Below are positions 8,665 to 17,216 of a DNA stretch of 21,584 nt, piece after piece. A program made the translations under genes and the position numbers. The notes beneath the pieces are model-generated. The model searched no databases, was not told the origin of the DNA, and was given only the letters and a program-made list of their open reading frames with translations. Position 1 is the stretch's first letter. Every line of letters begins with the position of its first letter. Source of the stretch: Prasinococcaceae sp. CCMP 1430 (Eukaryota > Prasinodermophyta > Palmophyllophyceae > Prasinococcales > Prasinococcaceae); NCBI GenBank assembly GCA_013416795.1, contig RQSC01000523.1, positions 221,618 through 243,201 of the forward strand. The letters run 5' to 3'.

Positions 8665-9196
8665 GGTCGTACAGGTCCCACACGCCATTCTTGAGCACCG
8701 AGGCCGCAATCGCGTCGTACGTGGGCATTTCCGAGAAGCACTTCTTCACGATGAGGTGCGCGGCCTCGAGGCACTCGGCGACCACCACGGCGTCCTTCTT
8801 CGCGACGGCCTTGGCCAGCTTCGTCGCCATCGGGTCCGTCTTGTCGCTCACCTCGGGCTCGAGCTGTAGCGCCGCCGCGTGCGCCAGCGCCGCCACCACG
8901 CTCTGCTCCGCAAGGCCGATGCGCGTCTTGCCCTGCAACAGCGACATGATCCACCTGGCCTCCGAGCCCTGGCTCGCCACGAGGATCTGCTTGATGAGGT
9001 CGCGACGGCGCTGCCCGCTCTTGTTGCCCTCGAGGGTGGCAATCTGCTTGAACGTGCCAAACACCTTGCGAACAGTCAGCGGCTTGGGCTTGAAGAGGCA
9101 CTTCTGCTTGGACCTGCTGAATTCGGCGACGATGCCGAGGTCTCCGCTCTCCGTATACTGCTCCTTGATGGTAGACTCCTTGCTACCAGTCGCCTC
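8662..9196 (-). pseudogene. LIG1: Partial duplicate of DNA ligase I (535 bp)
   Basis: This matches 10886-11420 of the full ligase gene at a constant 2224-bp offset. I could find one mismatch (C versus T in the codon before EMPTYDA, synonymous). It codes about 178 residues of the ligase DNA-binding domain, from [13 protein letters not shown] to VWDLYDH, with no catalytic domain. Both ends are abrupt: three bases (AGT, 8662-8664) are shared with the SMB fragment at the left junction, and the right end runs into a GCC-rich stretch then CA repeats. It cannot give a working ligase. Confidence 0.9.
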
Positions 9197-9257
9197 TCGC
9201 GCGCCGCCGCCGCCGCCGCCATCGCCACCACCTGCACCGCCCGCGCCCTGCAGCTTG

Positions 9258-9440
9258 CTCACACATACACACGCACACTCGCTCACACACATACACACGC
9301 ACACTCGCACACACGCACATAGACCAGTGCACGCTCACACGCACATGCGTGCTCAGATGCGCGCGAACGCGCATTCTCACACACGCGCCTCTACACGCAC
9401 ACACACGCACACACACACGCACACGCACACGTCCGTGTAT
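9258..9440. repeat. Degenerate CA-rich tract
   Basis: About 180 bp of imperfect CACACA/CACGCA/CACTCG units, unlike the pure (CA)25 upstream. It separates the ligase fragment from the end of the full ligase gene. The open frames here (His/Thr or Val/Cys repeats) are not genes. Confidence 0.9.
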
Positions 9441-9465
9441 GCATAGGCTGTTCATGGCGCTGGCG

Positions 9466-9466
9466 N
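9466..9466. other. Ambiguous base N
   Basis: This is the only undetermined base in the window. It sits between the CA-rich tract and the ligase I 3' end, beside the mosaic region. Confidence 0.99.
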
Positions 9467-9575
9467 CGCCGCGTGGCGCCCGGGTCCCCACCAGCCCCGC
9501 CCACGGACGCTGGCGCCCGAGCGCGGCGGCCCGCCGCACCTGGGCAATGACTCAATTCATAGCATTAAGTTGGGT

Positions 9576-12501
9576 CTACTCGTCGTCGGCCGCGGCGCTC
9601 TGGATGACCGCCTGGCTGCGATACATGTCGGCGATCTGCACCGACGAGGTGGCCTGCTCAGGCTTCTTGTCCGTGCGCACGCGCAGAAAGCGCGGGAAGC
9701 GCAGCGCGATGCCCTTGTCCTCGTCGACCATCCCCTTGGCCGCCAGATGCACGGGCGAGATCGACAGGTCCGCGGCCTTGACCTCCCACACCTGTGCCGC
9801 GTCGAAGAACACGTCAGGGGTACCGGCTCCGCCAAGCTGGTGCGAGCAGCGGGCGATGGGCACGAAAAATGAGGGCGGCGGCGAGGCGAGTCAGCGGCGA
9901 GCGCGTCGCAGCGGGCGGCGCGCGCGTAGGCGCGCGCGTCTGGAGTCGCCGGGGCGCCCGGCCGCCGACAGCGCGCCTCGGACCTTCTCGGGTACGGCGT
10001 AGTACGGCCTCGGCGCGTCGATGACGTGCGGCTTGAGCGCGTCCGTGAGCTGCTGCAGCTGCTCCTCCGAGAAGCCCGTCCCGATCTTGCAGACCGACTG
10101 GAAGGTCTCGGTGTCCTCGTCGTAACACGCGAGCAGGTACGCGCCGTACACGCCCGCGCGCTTGCCCTTGCCCTTCAGCGCGGCAATGGGCACAAGGTCC
10201 ACCGAGTCGCCCATCGAATCCATGTAGTCCTTCTTGAGCTTGAGCCAGTTCAGCGAGCGGCGCGAGGGCTCGTAGTGCGCGTCGTCCCCATGCAAGGTCT
10301 TGATGATCAGCCCCTCGGTCGACGCCGCGACCGACTCGTTGAGGAAGTTCATGATCTCGTCCGCGTCACCGCTCGTGTGCGTCTTGGCGTACTCGAACTC
10401 GCCGGGCGTCTCGATGAAGGCAGAATACAGGGCCTCGCGGCGCTCGACGAGCGACTTGCTCATGAGGCTTTCGCCCTTGAGGAAGAGGCAGTCGAAGGCG
10501 AACATGCACGCTTTGATCTCGATGTCCTTCTCGTCCACGTCCTTGCGCTTTCGGTTCATCAGAACTTGGAAGGGCAGGATCGTGGGCGGCGTGGTGGTCC
10601 GATCGACTGCAACGGCCTCGCCGTCCAGCACGCACGCGCCCATGCCGGGCTTGAGCGCCCTCTTGACGATGCTCACCAGGTCCGGGTACTTCGAGGTCGT
10701 GTTCTCAGAGTTGCGGCTGTAGATAGCCACTTCACCGCTCTCCATGATGTGGATCTGCGCGCGCTCGCCGTCGTATTTGTACTCGCAGGTGAACTCGATG
10801 TCCTGGAAACGGTCGAGCACCTCACGCACGCCGTTGGTTGGCTTCGCAAGCATTGGCTTCACAGGGATGCCCACAGTGAAGTGGCAGTGGTCGTACAGGT
10901 CCCACACGCCATTCTTGAGCACCGAGGCCGCAATCGCGTCGTACGTGGGCATTTCTGAGAAGCACTTCTTCACGATGAGGTGCGCGGCCTCGAGGCACTC
11001 GGCGACCACCACGGCGTCCTTCTTCGCGACGGCCTTGGCCAGCTTCGTCGCCATCGGGTCCGTCTTGTCGCTCACCTCGGGCTCGAGCTGTAGCGCCGCC
11101 GCGTGCGCCAGCGCCGCCACCACGCTCTGCTCCGCAAGGCCGATGCGCGTCTTGCCCTGCAACAGCGACATGATCCACCTGGCCTCCGAGCCCTGGCTCG
11201 CCACGAGGATCTGCTTGATGAGGTCGCGACGGCGCTGCCCGCTCTTGTTGCCCTCGAGGGTGGCAATCTGCTTGAACGTGCCAAACACCTTGCGAACAGT
11301 CAGCGGCTTGGGCTTGAAGAGGCACTTCTGCTTGGACCTGCTGAATTCGGCGACGATGCCGAGGTCTCCGCTCTCCGTATACTGCTCCTTGATGGTAGAC
11401 TCCTTGCTACCAGTCGCCTCGCATAGCGTCTTGATCAGCGCCGCATCGCCCACGTTCATCTCGACGCCCTCGTGCGCCGGCGCGAGCTTGCGCGCAAACA
11501 TGTACACAGCGGGGAGCATGTCCTCCGGCGTCAGCGTCGCGATGGTGCGCAGGCACTCGGTCACCAGCTGCTGGATGCGCAGACGTTTGGGCTCCTCCGC
11601 GATGGCGTCCATGCAATCCCGAAAGAACGAGAACGGCACGGGCTCGCCTGCCTTCCAGGTCGCCTTCTCCGCAGGATCGAAGGTCGCGTGGCTCATGGCG
11701 ACCTCAACCGCAAAGTCGCCAACGCCGGCAGCCGCGGACTTGGCCTTGGACGCGTCCTTCTTAGCCTTGGGCTTGGCGCTCGGCGCCGGCGCGGACTTGG
11801 CCTTCTCCTCCGCGGCGGAGGGCTTGACCTCAATTTCGGTACCCTTCACCGCCTTGCCCACACCGGACGGGCGCTTGCGGAACAGAGGTGCGACGTCGTC
11901 TTCGTCTTCGTCCTCATCATCCTCGTCCTCGCCGTCCTCCTCATCATCGCCTGCGTCTACGCCGCCATCAACGACGAAGTCGTCGTCGCCGTCTTCCATG
12001 GCCTCGTCTTCATCGCCAAGGTCCTCGTCCTCGTCTGTGTCGGCGTCCTCCACGACTGCCTTGCGCAGCCGCTTGCGCTGCGGCGCCTGCGCGTCGTCGG
12101 AGCCAGCCTTGTCCGCCGCTGCGGGCTGCGACGCAGGCTGCGCGCCACCAGTGGCGGCGGCCTCACCGTCGCTCGCCGCCGCGTTCGCGGCGCCGTCCCC
12201 GTCGCCCTCGCTGCCGACGTCGTCGTCGTCGTCGATCACGACCGCCCTACGCTTGGCCTTCTTCTCCGAGGAGCCGCCGACATCTGCGGGCACCGCCGCC
12301 TTGGCCACCGCCTTGGCCGCCGCCGCCGCCGCCGCGGCGCGCCCGTCGTTCTCCCGCGCTGCGAGCAAACTTGACCGCTCCAACCGACGACCAAAACGTC
12401 GTCTGGGCCATCAGCCTGTCGCCGTCGCCGTCGCCGCCGCCCTTGGCGCCAGCCCCGCCGCCGCCGAAGAACGACGCGATCGACCGCTGCTGGCCCCCCA
12501 T
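9576..12501 (-). CDS. LIG1: DNA ligase I, ATP-dependent (replicative)
   Basis: It seals Okazaki fragments and repair nicks in the nucleus. The start ATG at 12501 gives [12 protein letters not shown], a classic PCNA-interacting box. A disordered acidic/basic region follows (KKAKRR, DDDDD and KRKRLRK-like stretches, nuclear-localisation-like), then the DNA-binding domain (about 11680-10880). The adenylation domain has nucleophile Lys in KYDGER (codon at 10778-10776), motif [11 protein letters not shown], motif IV EGLIIK and motif V WLKLKKDY. The OB-fold contains RFPRF (motif VI). A phase-0 intron at 9983-9837 (AAG|GTCCGA...CACCAG) joins YYAVPEK to [12 protein letters not shown]; the last exon is 9836-9576. 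The 5' end needs one more join: the PIP-box frame and the main frame (open from about 12410) differ by one base, and I could not find a canonical GT-AG pair of matching phase. Expected length is about 910-925 residues, close to human LIG1 (919). Confidence 0.93.
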
Positions 12502-12614
12502 CGCCGCCGCCGCGAACCCCTCCCCCAAGCGCGCGCGCGCCTCCCGCCTTCCCCCCCTTCTCCCCCCCCACGGCGCCCGCGCTGTGGCGCCCCGCGCAGC
12601 AGCCCGCGCGCGCG

Positions 12615-12642
12615 TTTTCGCGCCCCCGACCGCGCGCGAAAA
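12615..12642. promoter_or_regulatory. Two inverted E2F-like sites upstream of LIG1
   Basis: TTTTCGCGCC at 12615-12624 and GCGCGAAAA at 12634-12642 face each other, 115-140 bp before the LIG1 start codon. Both contain the TTTCGCGC form of the E2F/DP consensus TTTSSCGC. Replication genes, ligase I included, are well-known E2F targets in animals and plants. By my rough estimate, about one TTTCGCGC is expected by chance in a window of this size at 70% GC, so two within 28 bp at this location is notable. Confidence 0.6.
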
Positions 12643-12989
12643 CGAGCGCGCAGGAACATGCATCACATCGAAGATACCCAATCCTTTCATTCATCAACAT
12701 AACCCACGGCGTAGCATCCATTCTGAATGGCATTCTCTCAGACTCAAACCCTACCCTATCTATCCCTGCCGGGCGGGCCTGGACGGACGCAGAGTTCCAG
12801 CTCCACCCACCAACCAACCAACCAACCAAATGCGTCGTTCGCCGCGCGCCGGGCGGATTCGGATTCGCGTCTGGGCGGAGTCGGCTCCGGCGCGCGCCGC
12901 GCGGCGAGGGGGTGTTTGTGTTTTACCCCGGGCGCTCATCCAGGCCTTTTTCTGCCCCCCCCCCCGTACTGCCATGCGAGCGTGCAAAG

Positions 12990-12997
12990 TGACGTCA
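12990..12997. promoter_or_regulatory. CRE-type palindrome TGACGTCA
   Basis: A perfect 8-bp palindrome matching the bZIP (CREB/ATF type) consensus, placed mid-way in the divergent promoter. A second TGACGTCA near 16934 lies in coding sequence of the LRR gene and is probably chance. Confidence 0.4.
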
Positions 12998-13402
12998 CCT
13001 TTCGGGTGCCGCCGGTTGGGGTTGGGGTTGGGACGCGGGCGCCACCCGCGCGTGGTTTGAAATTTCGAACCGCGCGGGCGCGCGCGCGCGGGGGGCGGAG
13101 AGACCGGGATCGCGCGCGATGTACCCGGACTGAGCGGACGAAAGAGCCGAATTTGACCCGGGACTCGAGGCGTGCAGAACGGGTGTGGCGGGTGATGATC
13201 CCGAGCGAGGGGCGCGCGCGCGGCGCCGGCGGCGTGCGGGCGACGGGGGTGTGCTCGCCCACCACCTCGCCGCGAGGCACCCGCGCAACCTTAGGACTGT
13301 CCCCTCCCGCTGGAGCGGTGTCTGGCGCTCGGACGAGGGCGGCACAGCGCGCGCGCGCGCGCGCGCGCGCTGTGGGCGCGCGCTGTGGGCGCCGCCACGT
13401 CG

Positions 13403-16400
13403 ATGTTCGGCGGTGGACCGCGTGGCGTGTTCGGTCAGGGCGAGGACGATGGAGTGTGGGTAGACCTAGGCCTGTCCCCGCAGAAGGCGGCGGCAGCCGC
13501 GTCGTTCGAGGCGTCGCTGGGCCGTGCAGCCAGGCGCTCGGCTGCGGCAGCCGCCGCGGCGGCCGTGCGTCCCTCCGACGGCGCCAAGCCCGGTGCTGCG
13601 CTGCGGCGGCGAGCGCCGCGCCCCGCGTGGTGCGACGACGCGCATGTGTTCGCCGCGGCCGCGGCCGTGCCAGCAAGGTGCCGCGATGGCGCGTACGACC
13701 CACCCCGCGAGCGCGAGGCGTACACGCTCTCGCCTGCACCACCGGACCCCCCGCCTCGCGAGTATGAGGCGGCGCGCGCGCGCGCGGCAAAGCTGCGTGC
13801 GGAGCTGGACGAGCTGCGTGCGAGCGCGGACTTGGCGCGCGGCACGGTGACGCGAGACATGGATGCCGCGCGGCGCGAGGCGGAGCGATCGCGCGCGGCG
13901 CGCGCGACGCTGAACGCGCATCGCCTCGCGGACGCGCGGGCGGACTTCTCCAACCCGCACGGGGCGCATGCGCGGCGCGAGCGCGAGCGCGAGCGCGAGC
14001 GCGAACGCACCAGGCTTGCGGCGATGGCCGCTCGCGACAGCAGAGAGGACGCGTACTTTCGAAGCGTCGTGGGTGATTGCGAGGGCGGGGGCGAGAGCGA
14101 CAGCGAGAGTGCGCGCCCCCGTATTCCCCCCGAGACGCGCGCAGTGGTTGCGCAGGTGGTAGCGCCTGCCGGCGAGCACGGGGAGTGCGACTCGCTTTCA
14201 AGCGGTGGCAGCGACGCGGCCGGCTGGCAGGAGGGCCGATGGCGCGCGCGACACGGCCAGGCATACGGCGCGGACAGCCCTGGGTGCTCGCGCGAGCAGC
14301 TGCTCGGCGGCAGCCCTCCGCCAGAGGATGCACGCGAGGCGATGGGCGAACCCGCGCGCGGGTGGGGGGCGCCGGTTCCCGCGGCCAATCCGAAGAAGGG
14401 CCGCAAGAATGGCGCCAAGCGGAGGGCGAAGCCCAAAGCGACAAAGCGTGCAGTGGGCGTGGCGGCGATGTACGACTACTTCCCGCGTGAGCGCGACTTC
14501 GGTCCGCGCGGCACGGGCACAGGAGGCACCTTCGACGGCGCGCGCACAGCGCAGGAGCGGCACGAGCGGGAGAGGTACAATGGGGCGCGCCGGCAGGACT
14601 CGCCTGTGGCGCAGCCGGCCGCGGCACGCACACGGAAGCCTGCGCGAGCGTCGGGAGCGCGCACGCCGCCCAAACGAAAGGGCCCGAATAGGGGCGGTAG
14701 CGAGGGTGGCTCTGCCTCAGAGGGTCACATGCGCTCGCGCGCGTCGCGCAGCCGGCTGTGCGCGCTGCCAGCCGAAGCTCGCGGGCGCGTGCGGAGGCGC
14801 CGCGGATCTGCGGGCAGCGCGAAGGTCGGTGCGCCGCCGGTGCCGCCGGCCGACGTTGCTTTTGAGCGCGTGCACTCCGCAGGGGACAAGAAGAAGGTGG
14901 ACGCCGCATATCTGAGCGCGCTATACGCGCGAGCGGACGAGATGGCGGTGAAGGCGGCCCAAGCAGCTAAAGAGGCAGCCGAAGCCGCGGCTGAGCTGCA
15001 TGCGTTGGAGTTGGCAGGCAATCGCTCCGCTTGTGCAGATGCATCTGAGAAGGCGGCGGCACAGCAGGATGTGCCAGACGGCGATGTCATGGTTTCGTCA
15101 CCGGAGGCTTCCCAGGATGGCGGCAGCTCGGGCGAGGCCACGAACGTGGAGGTGCATGTGTGCGCTGACGATGGTGACACGACTGACACGCCCGGCGCGA
15201 AGGTCGCGCTCGGCCCTGGGAAGGGTCGCTTGCTGTTGGTCAAAGAGGCGAGCATCCTGGGCACGCGCGCCAAGCCCCACCTCAGGCTGCACGGCGAGCC
15301 CGGATGCGACGTGGGTAGCACGGGTGGCGAGTCTCGCCCGAAGTCTTCAGCTCTGAGCGCCAAACTCACGAGCGGTGTCAACACGCGCTCGTGCCCTTCT
15401 CTGCGTGCGCTCGCGGGGCGAGCGTACGCGTCGTGCCTCCACAATGCGGCGTCGCTGGACGCGCTGCACCCCGAATCAGTTGCCGCGATGCTGTCTGAGG
15501 TAGCCATCGACTGCCGTGTTCTTTTCCTGGCTCTCGAGGCGGGCCTCGAGGAGCTAGTGGTGGATGACTTGTTACAGCTGATTGAGGTCATGCCGCGTAT
15601 GTGGGCGGTGGAGCGTCATGGCGAGCACACCAGCGAGAACGAGTCCGGGGAGGCGGAGGAGAGCTGGGGCGAATGCGGTGATCTTGCGCGGCGCGGTAGG
15701 CATTCGCGACGGCAACGGCGACTGGAGATAGAGGTTCCGGACTACTTCGCAGAGGAATCGCCGGCGGGGCCCGTGCTCGCCGTCACGTCATGGCTGCAAT
15801 GCATCGCCGATGCGCCGGCCCTTCGTCGGCTGTGCCTCCGTAGCCGTGAGGAGGACCATCGCTGCGCGCCGCTACTCAACTTCATTCTGGCGCACTGTGC
15901 CGCCGCGCCAACGTGCGTGGATGATGCCGAGGCCGACGCCGCATCGCGCAGTGGGGTGTGGCTCACGCGAAGTGGGATCAAGCGCCTCGAGGTAGAGCAC
16001 TTCGACACTGTCACACCGAAGGTCCTTGAGCCAGTGCTGTGGCTCAGCACGCTCAGGGAGCTCCGCCTGAGCCACCTCCCAGCACTTGATGATGCCTTTG
16101 TGCGGTCCATCTGCCACCGAATGCCGCAGCTACGCGTGTTTGACCTCGACTTTCTTGCCATTACGGACTGTGCTTTCAGGGACAATGCCCTTGCTCGCAT
16201 GAGCAGCCTGGACGAGCTGAGTGTGCGCGCTTGCCCCTACGTCACTCTTCGTGAGCCCACGTTCAGATGGAAGTGCCTGAGCAGGCTCAAGACGCTTCGG
16301 CTCGACCCGCCCGGAGGCGATGCCAAGTTCACAGTCTCGCTGAACGAGGTGGCCAACGTCAACAAGTTCACCCGCCTGCGTGTGTTGGAACTAGGCTGCA

Positions 16401-17110
16401 ACGTGTCCAGGGCCGCGAGTGGCGTCGAACGGCTGGATCTGCGCGTGTACGACCTCAGCTCGCTGCGCGTACTCGGGTTGTACCTGCCTGCTTCCCAGAT
16501 CATTTGGCCAGATATTGCATCGTGGAATCCGAAGGTGCGACCGTCGTGCGCTCGATGGCCGCGCGCGCGACCGTCACGCGCTGTGCCTCGCGTGCTGACG
16601 CAGCGGGGCCTACAACACGTGCTCCCCCGCGTTCCCTCGAACAGCTGCGCTCATTGCGCCTACTGGAGATCGGTAGCGTGCTCACGCAGAGGCGTCTGCA
16701 TGCGCACCCCTCGCTGGAGGAGCTTCGCGTGGAGGACGCCAAGTCCATGTCACACGAGGACGTGCAGGTGAGTGCGCGAGTGCATGGTGGCGCGAATGAC
16801 ACGCCAGCCTGTGCGAGCATGCAGCTGACATCCCCCGCGCGCTCTTTGACTTCTGCTCCGCTCTCTCGCACGGGCGGCCGCGCGCATGCACGCACGCGCG
16901 CAGACGCTTCCGACGGCGGCCCCCTTATTGGCTGACGTCATTTTAAAAGGCATACACCCGAAACTGGCGGTGTTCGTCGCACGCACCTTGAAGGAAATGG
17001 GCAATTGTGCAGACTCGGTAGAGATCGACGACATGTCAGTGAGGGCGTACAGACGTCTGGAGATGCACAGGTACAAAGCAAACCTCAAACAGAGGCGCTT
17101 TCGAGCCTGA
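13403..17110 (+). CDS. Coiled-coil and leucine-rich-repeat protein (three exons)
   Basis: The exons are 13403-16534, 16645-16767 and 16904-17110, all joined in phase 0 (AAG|GTGCGA...AACAG|CTG; CAG|GTGAGT...GCGCAG|ACG), giving 1153 residues. ATG 13403 is the first ATG in frame; the frame upstream has only a GTG. The first 800 residues are low-complexity and mostly disordered: an Ala/Arg-rich coiled-coil-prone segment at about 118-220 with a run of alternating Arg-Glu, a basic KKGRKNGAKRRAKPKA stretch, and an Ala/Glu helix (YLSALYARADEMAVKAAQAA). The last 350 residues hold irregular LRRs of the F-box/RNI type (LRELRLSHLPALDDAFV, LRVFDLDFLAITDCAF, LDELSVRACPYVTL, LRVLELGCNV, LRLLEIGSVL). It is probably a protein-binding scaffold; the partner is unknown. 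No F-box was recognised. Confidence 0.82.
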
Positions 17111-17216
17111 GCCTCGCCCTGTAAGTACAATGACCGTGTATCGTGGCCCTGTTGCATTGGGACGCAGCGTGGAACGTCGCCGTTGAAATGTCCGTGCGAT
17201 TCGTGCGATCGTTGTC
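17111..17216. other. Convergent 3' intergenic gap
   Basis: Only 106 bp separate the stop codons of the LRR gene (+) and the EF-hand gene (-). TGTAA occurs at about 17120-17124, a polyadenylation signal in some algae, but no AATAAA is seen. Overlapping 3'UTRs are likely. Confidence 0.5.

Larger units (their letters stand above)
12502..13402. promoter_or_regulatory. Divergent promoter region, LIG1 (-) and LRR gene (+)
   Basis: The two start codons are about 900 bp apart and face away from each other. AT-richer DNA at about 12655-12770 is the likely LIG1 start region. Other elements are a CCAA tetranucleotide run (12810-12829), poly-C near 12953-12965, a CRE palindrome TGACGTCA (12990-12997), GGTT/GGGG runs (13012-13033) that could form a G-quadruplex, an imperfect palindrome (13045-13078) and a (GC)12 run (13347-13370) in the likely LRR 5'UTR. 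No separate gene is supported. Confidence 0.5.

Noticed and set aside
10744-12702. 652-codon plus-strand open frame opposite ligase I
   Set aside because: Ser/Ala-rich antisense shadow of the ligase coding sequence.
12936-14909. 657-codon minus-strand open frame opposite the LRR gene
   Set aside because: Arg/Pro/Ala-rich shadow without any motif, crossing a promoter region.
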